Shown here: positions 5,984-14,145 of the stretch, piece by piece | How the letters are laid out: each line of letters opens with the position of its first letter | Numbering within the stretch: the first letter of the stretch is position 1 | NCBI GenBank assembly: GCA_016297895.1 | Contig: JAEDFS010000043.1 | Coordinates: 1-15,988 of the forward strand | Direction of reading: 5' to 3' | DNA length: 15,988 nucleotides | From: Marvinbryantia sp. | GTDB lineage: Bacteria; Bacillota; Clostridia; Lachnospirales; Lachnospiraceae | The notes under the pieces: model-generated | What the model was told of the DNA's origin: nothing | Databases searched by the model: none | What the model saw: only the letters and a program-made list of their open reading frames with translations | Program-made: the position numbers and the translations under genes

Positions 5984-7588
5984 ATGAAACTGACATTTTT
6001 GGGTGCCACTCATGAGGTGACGGGAAGCTGCTGTTATCTGGAAGCCTGTGGAATGAAGATTCTGATTGACTATGGGATGGAGCAGGGAATCAATGAATTT
6101 GAAAACGAAGAACTGCCTGTGATGGCAGGAGAGATCGACATGGTGCTGCTGACTCACGCACACATCGACCACTCCGGCAGGCTGCCGCTGCTGTATAAAC
6201 AGGGATTCCGTGGACAGATCTTTTCTACCTGTGCCACAGAAATGCTCTGTCAGATCATGCTGCGGGACAGTGCCAACATTCAGATGTTTGAGGCTGAATG
6301 GAGAAATCGAAAAGGAAAAAGAGCCGGGAAAGCGGAATATGTGCCTCTTTATACCATTGAGGATGCGGAAGGGGCGCTGAAGTGCTTTGTCGGATGTGAT
6401 TATAATGAAAAGATCCGGATCGCAGAGGGGATAGAGATCCGGTTCGTGGATGCCGGACATTTGCTGGGTTCTTCCTCCATTGAGTTGTGGATCAGCGAGG
6501 GCGGCACAGAGAAGAAGATCGTCTTTTCCGGAGATATCGGAAATGTGAACCAGCCGCTGATCTGTGATCCGCAGTATGTGGAGGAAGCCGATTATGTGGT
6601 GATGGAGTCCACTTACGGCAACCGGAGCCATGGCCCAAGACCGGATTATATCGGCGAGCTGGCATCCATCATCCAGAAGACCTTTGACCGGGGCGGAAAT
6701 GTGGTGATTCCGGCATTTGCGGTGGGCAGGACCCAGGAGATCCTGTACTTTATCCGGAAGATCAAGGAAGATAAGATGATCCGGGGACATGACAATTTTG
6801 AAGTGTACGTGGACAGTCCCCTGGCGGTGGAGGCTACCAAAATCTTCATGGAGCGGATGCACGATGATTTTGATGAGGAAGCAGAGAAGCTGGTGAGTGA
6901 GGGAGTCAATCCCATCGGATTCCCGGGACTTCGGACGTCTGTGACCAGCGATGATTCGAAAGCGATCAATTTTGATGCAGATCCCAAGGTGATTATTTCT
7001 GCCAGCGGAATGTGCGATGCGGGCCGGATCAAGCACCACCTGAAGCATAACCTGTGGCGGCCGGAGAGTACCGTTCTGTTCGTGGGCTATCAGTCCAACG
7101 GAACCCTGGGCCGTGCCATTGTGGAAGGGGCAGAAAGGGTAAAGCTGTTTGGTGAGGAGATCGAGGTGAAGGCGGAGATCCGTGTCCTTCAGGGCATCAG
7201 CGGTCATGCGGATAATGCAGGACTGCTCAAATGGATCGCATCATTTGTGAAGAAGCCGGAGAAGGTGTTCGTGGTTCATGGGGATGACGAGTCCTGCACC
7301 ACCTTTACGGAAACAATCCGCCGGGAGCTGGGACTGGATGCTGCAGCGCCTTACAGCGGAACAGAATTTGATCTGGCTGCAAACGGATATATTAAAGAGG
7401 CAGAGCCGGTGAAGCTCAGCAAACCGGAAAGACCGGAGGTCTCCAGACAGAATACGGTTTACGGAAGGCTGCTGGCTGCAGGTCAGAGGCTGCTGGCTGT
7501 CATACGCAGAAATGAAGGCGGCGCAAATAAGGATCTGGCAAAGTTTGCGGATCAGATCGATGCGCTGTGTGATAAATGGGAGAGATGA
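5984..7588 (+). CDS. Metallo-beta-lactamase/beta-CASP ribonuclease (CPSF/YSH1-like)
   Basis: A 534-aa nuclease of the beta-CASP branch, which cuts or trims RNA with two zinc ions. All expected residues are present: motif II HAHIDH (His58, His60, Asp62, His63), motif III His159 (DAGHLLGS), motif IV Asp184 (SGDIGN), motif A Glu208 (MESTYGNR), motif B His351/352 (SASGMCDAGRIKHH) and motif C His408 (SGHAD). FAVGRTQEIL (245-254) marks the inserted CASP domain. The region after about 460 is a variable basic tail (LSKPERPEVSRQ, LLAVIRRN) that may help bind RNA. This layout matches archaeal/bacterial CPSF-like proteins rather than RNase J, which has a different C-terminus. The stop lies 2 bp before the lipid kinase start, so the two are co-transcribed and probably translationally coupled. 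Substrates are unknown. Confidence 0.93.
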   Translation: MKLTFLGATHEVTGSCCYLEACGMKILIDYGMEQGINEFENEELPVMAGEIDMVLLTHAHIDHSGRLPLLYKQGFRGQIFSTCATEMLCQIMLRDSANIQMFEAEWRNRKGKRAGKAEYVPLYTIEDAEGALKCFVGCDYNEKIRIAEGIEIRFVDAGHLLGSSSIELWISEGGTEKKIVFSGDIGNVNQPLICDPQYVEEADYVVMESTYGNRSHGPRPDYIGELASIIQKTFDRGGNVVIPAFAVGRTQEILYFIRKIKEDKMIRGHDNFEVYVDSPLAVEATKIFMERMHDDFDEEAEKLVSEGVNPIGFPGLRTSVTSDDSKAINFDADPKVIISASGMCDAGRIKHHLKHNLWRPESTVLFVGYQSNGTLGRAIVEGAERVKLFGEEIEVKAEIRVLQGISGHADNAGLLKWIASFVKKPEKVFVVHGDDESCTTFTETIRRELGLDAAAPYSGTEFDLAANGYIKEAEPVKLSKPERPEVSRQNTVYGRLLAAGQRLLAVIRRNEGGANKDLAKFADQIDALCDKWER

Positions 7589-7590
7589 GT

Positions 7591-8472
7591 ATGAAGAAGG
7601 TACTGTTTGTGATTAATCCAAAATCCGGGAAAGGAACGATCAGGACAAAACTGATGCAGGTTCTGGATATTTTCACAAAGGCAGAATTTGACACAACGGT
7701 GTATATTTCCCAGGAGGAAGGGGATGCAAGGAGAAAGGTGCGGGAGGATGCCGGAGAGTATGAACTGATCGTCTGCAGCGGCGGAGATGGTACGCTGGAC
7801 GAGGTGATCAGTGGATTGATGGACTGCGGCGGGCATTGTCCCATTGGCTATATTCCGGCAGGGAGCACCAATGATTTCGGCAACAGTCTGAAGATTCCGA
7901 AAAGCATCATCAGTGCAGCGAACCATGTGGTAAAGCAGAAAGAGTTCCCATGTGACCTGGGCTGCTTTAACGGAGATTATTTTGTCTATATCGCAGCTTT
8001 CGGCCTGTTTACAGACGTATCCTATGAAACGAGCCAGGACATGAAAAATGTGCTGGGCCATGTGGCTTATCTTCTGGAGGGAGCCAAAAAGCTGGCCTCC
8101 ATCAAATCCTACCAGGTATCGGTGGAGGCAAATGATACTGCTATCAGCGGAGAATTTATGTACGGAATGGTCACCAATTCTCTTTCCGTGGGCGGGTTTA
8201 AAAATATTACGGGAAAACATGTGCACATGGATGACGGAGTGTTTGAGGTTACGCTGATCCGGACTCCGAAGAATATCATGGAACTCCAGGAGATCATTAC
8301 GGCATTCTTAAGCAGGACGCCGGATGATAAGTATTTTTATCAGTTCCGTTCCAGTCAGATCAAAATGGAATTTCAGGAGGCGGTTCCCTGGACGCTGGAC
8401 GGGGAATTTGGCGGAGAACATGCCCGGGTGGAGATCAGTAACATGGAGCGCGCAATCACCATGCTGGTGTAA
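7591..8472 (+). CDS. YegS/DgkB-type lipid (diacylglycerol) kinase
   Basis: A 293-aa soluble lipid kinase of the DAGK catalytic family that phosphorylates diacylglycerol or a related lipid, recycling diacylglycerol into phospholipid synthesis at the membrane. It shows VINPKSGKG (7-15), the nucleotide-binding SGGDGTLDEVISG (63-75), IPAGSTNDFGNSL (88-100) and the late Asp270-Gly-Glu272. Three ATGs are possible (7576, 7585, 7591). I chose 7591 because GGGAGAG at 7578-7584 sits 6 bp before it; the 7585 ATG would overlap the upstream TGA as ATGA but leave no room for a ribosome site. Length is typical. Coupling to an RNA nuclease gene is likely a shared transcript rather than shared chemistry. Confidence 0.92.
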   Translation: MKKVLFVINPKSGKGTIRTKLMQVLDIFTKAEFDTTVYISQEEGDARRKVREDAGEYELIVCSGGDGTLDEVISGLMDCGGHCPIGYIPAGSTNDFGNSLKIPKSIISAANHVVKQKEFPCDLGCFNGDYFVYIAAFGLFTDVSYETSQDMKNVLGHVAYLLEGAKKLASIKSYQVSVEANDTAISGEFMYGMVTNSLSVGGFKNITGKHVHMDDGVFEVTLIRTPKNIMELQEIITAFLSRTPDDKYFYQFRSSQIKMEFQEAVPWTLDGEFGGEHARVEISNMERAITMLV

Positions 8473-8564
8473 ATTCTGCAGAAAAGCTCTGTTGGAAGAC
8501 AGAATGATTCAAAAAACGAATAGAAAGAATTTGATATTTCAATAAATAAATCATAAAATAGGGC

Positions 8565-8593
8565 TTGCATTTTCGAAAAAACAGGAGTATTTT
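8565..8593 (+). promoter_or_regulatory. Probable glnA promoter
   Basis: TTGCAT (8565-8570), 17 bp, then TATTTT (8588-8593). Only a partial match to sigma-A consensus, but it is placed so that the transcript would begin just upstream of the 8621-8659 hairpins. The remainder of 8473-8564 shows nothing else. Confidence 0.4.
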
Positions 8594-8620
8594 ATAGGTG
8601 ATTTAGAAAACAGGTCATGC

Positions 8621-8659
8621 GAACGAAGGCGTTCCACCAATTGGGTGGAGCGCCTTTTT
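8621..8659 (+). terminator. Terminator-like hairpin in the glnA leader with overlapping rival hairpin
   Basis: AAGGCGTTCCACC (8626-8638) pairs with GGTGGAGCGCCTT (8644-8656) over 13 pairs with one G-U, followed by TTTTT (8655-8659): a good intrinsic terminator 29 bp before the glnA start. GAACG (8621-8625) can instead pair with CGTTC (8630-8634) around an AAGG loop, using bases of the terminator's left arm. This is an attenuator layout. It may equally just terminate the upstream lipid-kinase transcript. Confidence 0.65.
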
Positions 8660-8687
8660 ATATGATCAGGGATTGAGGAGGAGCATT

Positions 8688-10799
8688 ATGAGTGAAGTAA
8701 CAAGCGTAGCATCTATTTTCGGCGAAGATGTGTTTAGCGACAAAGTGATGCAGGAACGTCTTCCCAAAAAGGTTTATAAAGAACTGAAGAAGACAATGAC
8801 AGAAGGCAAGGAACTGGATCCGGTGATTGCGGATGTGGTTGCCGAAGCTATGAAGAGCTGGGCAGTGGAAAAAGGGGCTACCCATTATACACATATTTTC
8901 CAGCCGCTGACCGGTATGACAGCTGAAAAGCATGATTCTTTTATTACAGCACCGAAGGAAGACGGAAGCGTGCTGATGGAGTTTTCCGGTAAGGAACTGA
9001 TCAAAGGTGAGCCGGATGCTTCTTCTTTCCCGTCAGGCGGACTTCGTGCTACTTTTGAAGCGAGAGGATATACAGCATGGGATTGTACCTCCCCCGCATA
9101 TGTAAGAAAAGACGCAGCAGGAGCGATCCTCTGCATTCCCACAGCGTTCTGCTCTTATACAGGAGAAGCGCTGGATAAAAAGACACCGCTGCTTCGTTCC
9201 ATGCAGGCAATCAATGAACAGGCTCTTCGTCTGCTCCGTCTGTTTGGCAACACCACCTCCAGGAAGGTAACTCCTTCTGTAGGACCGGAACAGGAATACT
9301 TCCTGGTAGATAAGCAGAAATATTTAAAGAGAAAAGACCTGATCTTTACAGGACGTACCCTGTTTGGTGCAATGCCTCCCAAGGGACAGGAGCTGGATGA
9401 TCACTATTTCGGAATCATCCGTCAGAGAATCGCTTCTTACATGAAGGATGTCAATGAAGAACTCTGGAAACTGGGTGTTACTGCAAAGACACAGCATAAT
9501 GAAGTAGCTCCGGCACAGCATGAGCTGGCTCCCATCTATGCAGAAGCAAACGTGGCAGTAGACCACAACCAGATCGTTATGAAGACTCTGAAGAAAGTAG
9601 CCTGCCAGCATGGTCTGCATTGTCTGCTTCATGAAAAACCCTTTGCCGGTGTGAACGGTTCCGGTAAACATAACAACTGGTCCATCACCACAGACGACGG
9701 TATTAACCTGTTGGATCCGGGCAAGACACCTCATGAGAACATTCAGTTTCTGCTGGTACTGACCTGTATCCTGAAGGCAGTGGATGAACATGCAGATCTG
9801 CTTCGTGAATCCGCAGCAGATGTAGGAAATGACCACAGACTGGGTGCCAACGAGGCTCCGCCTGCAATCATCTCCATTTTCCTGGGCGAGCAGCTTCAGG
9901 ATGTGATCGAGCAGCTGGTAAATACAGGAAGCGCAACCCACAGCAAAGCAGGCGATGTGCTGAATACCGGTGTAAAAACACTTCCGGTATTCTCCAAAGA
10001 CGCAACCGACAGAAACAGAACTTCACCGTTTGCATTTACAGGAAACAAGTTCGAGTTCCGTATGGTTGGTTCCAAAGATTCCATCGCTTCTCCGAATATC
10101 GTTCTGAATACCATCGTTGCAGAAGCATTTTCCGATGCCTGCGATGCACTGGAGGCAGCAGAAGACTTTGATACCTGTGTGCACGATCTGATCAAGAAAT
10201 ATGCAACCGAGCACCAGAGAATCATCTTCAACGGCAACGGCTACTCAGAGGAATGGGTAGAAGAAGCAGAGAGAAGAGGTCTGCCGAACCTGAAATCCAT
10301 GGTAGATGCGATTCCGGCACTGGTAACAGATAAAGCTGTGGAAATGTTCGGTAAATTTGGTGTATACAGCAAGGCAGAGCTGGAAGCTCGCGCAGAGATC
10401 CAGTATGAGGCTTATGCAAAGGCAATCAATATCGAAGCCAAGACTATGATCGATATTGCAAGCAAACAGATTATTCCTGCCGTGATCTCTTATACAAAGA
10501 GCCTGGCAGATACCATAAATGCAGTAACAGCAGCAGGTGCAAAAGCAGCGGTTCAGGTGGGACTCCTCAACGAGTGCAGTGATCTGCTGGAGGAAGCAAA
10601 AGCAGCACTTGTAAAACTGACAGAAGCAGATGACGCTGCAGCTGAGATCGGAGAAGTAGAAGCTCAGGCAAGATACTTCCATGATACCGTAGTACCGGCA
10701 ATGGCAGCATTGAGAGCACCGGTTGATAAGCTGGAAATGCTGGTGGATAAAGAGGTATGGCCGATGCCGTCCTATGGAGATCTGCTGTTCGAAGTGTAA
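8688..10799 (+). CDS. glnA: Type III glutamine synthetase
   Basis: It makes glutamine from glutamate, ammonia and ATP in the cytoplasm, the main ammonium-assimilation step. At 703 aa it has GSIII length, far above the about 450 aa of GSI. Motifs: FPSGGLRATFEARGYTAWD (114-132, typical of the GSIII N-terminal region), the metal/glutamate site GPEQEYFLVD (199-208), NEVAPAQHEL (271-280), and NGSGKHNNWS (323-332), where the glutamate-binding loop lies. The C-terminal part (about 600-703) is helical and Ala/Glu-rich, as in this type. The start is ATG 8688, with AGGAGG at 8676-8681; an in-frame TTG at 8673 overlaps that ribosome site and is rejected. Codon use is noticeably more biased than in its neighbours, as expected for a highly expressed gene. 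The leader hairpins suggest control by attenuation. Confidence 0.97.
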   Translation: MSEVTSVASIFGEDVFSDKVMQERLPKKVYKELKKTMTEGKELDPVIADVVAEAMKSWAVEKGATHYTHIFQPLTGMTAEKHDSFITAPKEDGSVLMEFSGKELIKGEPDASSFPSGGLRATFEARGYTAWDCTSPAYVRKDAAGAILCIPTAFCSYTGEALDKKTPLLRSMQAINEQALRLLRLFGNTTSRKVTPSVGPEQEYFLVDKQKYLKRKDLIFTGRTLFGAMPPKGQELDDHYFGIIRQRIASYMKDVNEELWKLGVTAKTQHNEVAPAQHELAPIYAEANVAVDHNQIVMKTLKKVACQHGLHCLLHEKPFAGVNGSGKHNNWSITTDDGINLLDPGKTPHENIQFLLVLTCILKAVDEHADLLRESAADVGNDHRLGANEAPPAIISIFLGEQLQDVIEQLVNTGSATHSKAGDVLNTGVKTLPVFSKDATDRNRTSPFAFTGNKFEFRMVGSKDSIASPNIVLNTIVAEAFSDACDALEAAEDFDTCVHDLIKKYATEHQRIIFNGNGYSEEWVEEAERRGLPNLKSMVDAIPALVTDKAVEMFGKFGVYSKAELEARAEIQYEAYAKAINIEAKTMIDIASKQIIPAVISYTKSLADTINAVTAAGAKAAVQVGLLNECSDLLEEAKAALVKLTEADDAAAEIGEVEAQARYFHDTVVPAMAALRAPVDKLEMLVDKEVWPMPSYGDLLFEV

Positions 10800-10815
10800 A
10801 ATGCTTCTATGCACA

Positions 10816-10899
10816 CGGTATGCGCTGCATACCGGCGCATGAGGACCTCGGGTTCTCCTGCGGAGAACACCTCGAGTGTATTGGTTACTTCATTGTAAC
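10816..10899 (+). other. Structured 3' region after glnA
   Basis: Three hairpins in a row: CGGTATGC-GCT-GCATACCG (10816-10834), GTTCTCC-TGC-GGAGAAC (10852-10868) with an outer CTCG/CGAG (10847-10850/10873-10876), and GTTAC/GTAAC (10884-10888/10895-10899). ATGCGC (10820-10825) could alternatively pair with GCGCAT (10835-10840), which would break the first stem. It precedes the real terminator and may be a 3' UTR stabiliser or a small RNA. Confidence 0.45.
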
Positions 10900-10926
10900 A
10901 CAATGTTCATATATCCTTAAGTCAGG

Positions 10927-10954
10927 AAGGCCCCCGCGTCCACGGGGGTCTTTC
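10927..10954 (+). terminator. Intrinsic terminator downstream of glnA
   Basis: AAGGCCCCCG (10927-10936) pairs with CGGGGGTCTT (10943-10952) over 10 pairs including one G-U, with a 6-base loop and a short TCTTTC tract. The T-run is weak, but the stem is strong. Confidence 0.75.
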
Positions 10955-11024
10955 GCTGTGTAAAGTACAGAAAAGGCGAGATGAGCACGGTGCGGAAATG
11001 AAATTTAGCAATTTGAACAAAAAT

Positions 11025-11031
11025 TGTCGAA
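11025..11031 (+). promoter_or_regulatory. Spo0A box (left)
   Basis: TGTCGAA, a perfect match to the Spo0A-binding heptamer, inside TGTCGAAAAT. It lies at the edge of an A/T-rich run (about 11018-11072) to the left of the DnaA boxes. A second copy of the same 10-mer is at 11218-11227. Confidence 0.5.
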
Positions 11032-11075
11032 AATGTTAAGATAATGTATTTTTTTGCGTATATTTAATAACATGG

Positions 11076-11160
11076 TTATCCACAAAAAAAGACGTGGAAA
11101 ACCCCGTGAAATGGACTTATGCACGAAGTTATACACATTATCCACACGAAATGGGGATAA
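11076..11160. other. DnaA-box cluster (origin-like)
   Basis: TTATCCACA at 11076-11084 and 11138-11146, and TTATACACA at 11129-11137, all on the plus strand; the last two abut with no spacer. Weaker boxes are TTATGCACG (11117-11125) and, inverted, TTATCCCCA (complement of 11152-11160). Three boxes fit the TTATNCACA consensus within 71 bp. An A/T-rich stretch lies directly to the left. DnaA would bind here. No dnaA, dnaN or rpmH is adjacent. Confidence 0.7.
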
Positions 11161-11217
11161 AGAATTGGTTTACATAGGTTTTTTCCAGAACGGGTGTTTT
11201 GGACAGGAATACCAAAA

Positions 11218-11224
11218 TGTCGAA
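11218..11224 (+). promoter_or_regulatory. Spo0A box (right)
   Basis: A second perfect TGTCGAA, 58 bp right of the last DnaA-like box and about 90 bp before the -35 of the next operon. Position and repetition of the 10-mer TGTCGAAAAT argue against chance but do not prove binding. Confidence 0.5.
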
Positions 11225-11312
11225 AATTGTAACAGAATTTTTAAGATTTGATTACGGGGGAAATGACAGGGAAAAAGAAACGGGAAAAGCGAGTGGTACA
11301 GATGGAATTTTA

Positions 11313-11341
11313 TTGAAAATATTCCGGGATGTGTATATAAT
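11313..11341 (+). promoter_or_regulatory. Sigma-A promoter for the four-gene signalling operon
   Basis: TTGAAA (11313-11318), exactly 17 bp, and TATAAT (11336-11341): the best promoter in the window. It sits 45 bp before the DUF2156 gene, whose ribosome site AAAGGA is at 11372-11377. Confidence 0.75.
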
Positions 11342-11386
11342 CTGAGATAAGAGCAACGCAGGAAAAAGAGTAAAGGATACCGATCG

Positions 11387-12319
11387 ATGTTAAATTTTCA
11401 GAGTGTTACATTGGGACAAAAGGATCTGCTGCACGAATATTTTTCGGTTTATGGTGAGGGATCCTGCCAGCATTCTTTTGCGGCATCTTTTTGTCTGGCA
11501 TCAAAATATGGCGACCGGTTTGCGGAAGAAGACGGATTTTGCTTTTTCCGACGGGAGGGAAGATGTACTGCACAGGAGAATATCTATCTGTTCCCGCTGG
11601 GAGATACAAAAGAAAAGGATGATGTGAGGAAGGCGGTAGATCGGGTTCTGGAGGATGCACATCACCATGGAAAGGCAGTCTGTTTTGAGAGTATCACAGA
11701 AGGAGCAAAGCAGTTGCTGGAGGAATTGTATCCGGATGTCTTTGAAATCCGGGAGGAGCGGAATCTCGCCGAATATTTTTTCAGCAGGGAGAAGCTGGTC
11801 TCCATGAAAGGCGGGGAGCTTCGTACCAGGAGAAAAGAGGTGCGGGCGTTTTTCAGGGAATACGGAGAACGGTGTGTGATCGAGCCTATCGTACCGAACT
11901 ATTATGAGAGAATTCTTGAACTGGAACGTCAGTGGCTTTCAGAGCGAATGGAACCGGGAGAAGAGGAACAGCTGGAGGCGGAATACCGGTCGGTACAGGC
12001 TGCCATGGAGCATTTTGAGGAGCTTCGGCTGTCCGGCCTGGTGTTTCTCATCGATGGTGAGATGAAGGGGTTTGTATATGGCGCACCTTTAAATGATGAA
12101 GTATATGATGGTATGGTGGAAAAGGGAGATCTGTCTGTCCGTCATATTTATCCGGCTATGAATCATGAGTTTGCCGCAAGATGCTGTGAGGGATATCGGT
12201 GGCTCAACTGGGAAGAGGATCTGGGAGTGGAAGGATTAAGGAAGATGAAGCTTGGATATGGTCCGGATCATCTCCTGAAGAAATTTATTGCGAAGGAGAG
12301 GAGAACGGGACATGAATAA
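11387..12319 (+). CDS. DUF2156 (MprF C-terminal-like) domain protein
   Basis: A 310-aa soluble protein of the GNAT-like DUF2156/LPG-synthase C-terminal group. The related domain in MprF and FemX-type enzymes transfers an aminoacyl group from tRNA to a lipid or peptide; stand-alone versions like this one are of uncertain function. The protein has two acyltransferase-like halves. The C-terminal signature is LVFLIDGEMKGFVYGAPL (about 219-236), then INPAMNHEFA-like HIYPAMNHEFA and LNWEEDLGVEGLRKMKLGYGP. Unlike MprF it has no membrane domain. It is the first gene of an operon behind a consensus promoter; the end overlaps the transporter start by 8 bp. The family call rests on the C-terminal pattern; the substrate is unknown. 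Confidence 0.85.
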   Translation: MLNFQSVTLGQKDLLHEYFSVYGEGSCQHSFAASFCLASKYGDRFAEEDGFCFFRREGRCTAQENIYLFPLGDTKEKDDVRKAVDRVLEDAHHHGKAVCFESITEGAKQLLEELYPDVFEIREERNLAEYFFSREKLVSMKGGELRTRRKEVRAFFREYGERCVIEPIVPNYYERILELERQWLSERMEPGEEEQLEAEYRSVQAAMEHFEELRLSGLVFLIDGEMKGFVYGAPLNDEVYDGMVEKGDLSVRHIYPAMNHEFAARCCEGYRWLNWEEDLGVEGLRKMKLGYGPDHLLKKFIAKERRTGHE

Positions 12320-13232
12320 ACTGGAAGCCAATGTATCTCTTTTTATGATTACTTTTTTTGCGGCAATTCAGTATGCGTTTCTGGCAGGGGTGCCTGCTTC
12401 TGTTTCGCATTTTGCATTTCTTACCATTACGAATCTGATCGGATTTCTGATCGCTCTGTGTTTCTTCTTTGGAGAGACGTTTCGAATCGATAAAAAACAG
12501 ATCGGGCAGTCGATACTTCTGGCGGCGGAGCTGATCGCAGTCAATGCCTGTATGCTTTCCGGAACCAGCGGAACGGCTGCTACCGTCAGTGCCTGCGTAA
12601 TGTCTGCGTATTTTGTATTTGTTCCTCTGCTGGGTTTTCTCGTTTTTCGTGAAAAACCGGACAAAAGGACTTTTCCGGGAATTGCCATTGTTCTGGTGGG
12701 ACTTTTTCTGATGATGAACGGGGACGTGGCAGGACTTTTGAACAAGAATATTTTCTATCTGATCCTGACGGATCTGTTCTTTGCCCTGTATATTCTGACC
12801 CTTGGGAAATTATCTGCTTCATCGAATCCGTCGATCCTTGCCATGGGACAGATGTTTTTCTCGGCTCTGTTTTCCTTTGTGATCTGGGCAGTACAGTCCG
12901 CCTTTTTCGGAGGCAGCTTTCAGCTGCCGAAAGATCCGGCTTTCTGGAGCGGTGTGATCTATATCAGTTTTTTCATCAGAGGTCTGTACGGAATCGTGCA
13001 GATCTATGCGCTGCGGTACGTAAGCCCGCTGAACACATCTCTGATCTTTTCGACGGAGATCGTGATGACTATGCTGATGTCGCCGGTACTGGTCATTCTT
13101 TTCGGAACGGAACCGGAGGTGATCACGCCTGTGAGGGCTGTCGGCGCACTTTTGATGGTTGCCGGAATTCTTGCGGCAGACTCGTCTGTATATGAAACAA
13201 TCGGCAGGAGGTTGGCTCATGGAAAGAAGTAA
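12312..13232 (+). CDS. EamA/DMT-superfamily transporter
   Basis: A polytopic inner-membrane protein of 306 aa with about ten hydrophobic segments arranged as two EamA-type repeats (about 8-140 and 150-295), as in drug/metabolite transporters that export or import small metabolites. FREKPDKRTFPGIAIVLVGLFLMM (about 112-135) is the typical end of the first repeat, and SPLNTSLIFSTEIVMTML with VGALLMVAGILAAD the end of the second. The start ATG 12312 has AAGGAGAGGAG (12293-12303) within the end of the upstream gene. The stop overlaps the next gene by 14 bp, so the three genes are translated together. No substrate can be assigned; a link with the DUF2156 product is only suggested by coupling. Confidence 0.9.
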   Translation: MNKLEANVSLFMITFFAAIQYAFLAGVPASVSHFAFLTITNLIGFLIALCFFFGETFRIDKKQIGQSILLAAELIAVNACMLSGTSGTAATVSACVMSAYFVFVPLLGFLVFREKPDKRTFPGIAIVLVGLFLMMNGDVAGLLNKNIFYLILTDLFFALYILTLGKLSASSNPSILAMGQMFFSALFSFVIWAVQSAFFGGSFQLPKDPAFWSGVIYISFFIRGLYGIVQIYALRYVSPLNTSLIFSTEIVMTMLMSPVLVILFGTEPEVITPVRAVGALLMVAGILAADSSVYETIGRRLAHGKK

Positions 13233-14127
13233 AGATCAGAAAATGAGAATGCTTATGATAGCTGGTTCCTGTCTGGTATATGTGATACTGGATCTGCCGG
13301 TGCAGCTGACAGGATATCTGCATTTCGGTCCCTATGTGGGAATGAAAAACTTCCTTCCGGTGGTGCTGGGACTGCTGGGAGGACCATTCTGTACGCTGGG
13401 TACCTGTCTTGGCAGCATCTGTACCGGGCTGATCATGAAAAATGGGGCTGCGGCGATCATGGCGGAGGTGTTGTGCAACCTGGTGGTGGGACTGGGGCTC
13501 TGGATCCTGTGGCATTGGAGAAGCGAATCCCACAGGGTACATCTGAAAACAGGAAAGCAGTATCTCAGATTTTTGCTGTGTCTCTTTTTTGTGTCCCTGT
13601 GCTGCGGGCTGATTTCTCTGATCGTGGCGGGGCGTGAGGCAGTTTTGCCGGTTTCGCTGACCTATTTCTTTGTGGGTACGCTGATCGGGATTCCGTTTCT
13701 CATTCTGTTTACCAGTCTTTTGTGTGTGGAGCCTGTGGTTCCGAAAAGATACTCTGCGGCGCCGGATGCGGCATTTCAGATCGATGCCAATCCGGAAAGT
13801 ATCGGAGCCGGGATGGAGCTTCTGGAGGATGCGGCCATGCAGCATCGGATTACCATGAAGAGAATTTTTGAAATCGAGAACTGTATTGAGGAGACATCGA
13901 TCCGCATTTTAAAAGAACTGCCGCAGACCAATATCGCAGTGGCGGTTCGGTTTGGAGATACCATGTCCGTAAGGATCCATTACAGGGGGAAGCAGTACGA
14001 TCCTTTTTATAAAGGAAAAGAGGAGGATGAGCTGGATCAGATCAGTCTGAATCTTCTGAAACATCGTGCGTTGTGGGTGTCCTATTGGTATGACAGAGGA
14101 GAAAATAAGGTACATATTGTTGTATAA
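13219..14127 (+). CDS. Membrane protein fused to a degenerate RsbW-like ATPase domain
   Basis: A 302-aa two-part protein. Residues about 10-170 form five or six membrane segments with Gly-rich turns (YLHFGPYVGMKNFLPVVLGLLGGPFC, about 33-58) that recall ECF-transporter S components or similar small-ligand binders. Residues about 195-302 align by eye with the GHKL ATPase of RsbW/SpoIIAB anti-sigma factors: IENCIEETSIRIL for the N-box, VRIHYRGKQYDPF for the G1 box, and ISLNLLKHRALWVSYWYDRGENKVHI for the end. Key residues are altered: the N-box Asn appears to be Arg229, the G1 Asp-x-Gly is Tyr255-Arg-Gly257, and the usual Gly before the last helix is Ser276. ATP binding is therefore doubtful. The start ATG 13219 has GCAGGAGG upstream. 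It ends 18 bp before the SpoIIE phosphatase, its probable partner. The fold assignment is inference. Confidence 0.7.
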   Translation: MERSKDQKMRMLMIAGSCLVYVILDLPVQLTGYLHFGPYVGMKNFLPVVLGLLGGPFCTLGTCLGSICTGLIMKNGAAAIMAEVLCNLVVGLGLWILWHWRSESHRVHLKTGKQYLRFLLCLFFVSLCCGLISLIVAGREAVLPVSLTYFFVGTLIGIPFLILFTSLLCVEPVVPKRYSAAPDAAFQIDANPESIGAGMELLEDAAMQHRITMKRIFEIENCIEETSIRILKELPQTNIAVAVRFGDTMSVRIHYRGKQYDPFYKGKEEDELDQISLNLLKHRALWVSYWYDRGENKVHIVV

Positions 14128-14145
14128 GTACAGGAGGAAACGAAT

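Noticed and set aside
5900..7207. 435-codon open frame on the minus strand
   Set aside because: It is antisense to the beta-CASP nuclease, whose catalytic motifs are all intact; the minus-frame product is His/Pro-rich with no recognisable domain.
11054..11251. 65-codon plus-strand frame over the DnaA boxes
   Set aside because: TTG start without a ribosome site; it exists only because the A/T-rich origin-like sequence lacks stops.
10985..11386. Calling this the chromosomal oriC outright
   Set aside because: No dnaA/dnaN/rpmH context, and genes do not diverge from the site; the evidence supports only an origin-like box cluster.
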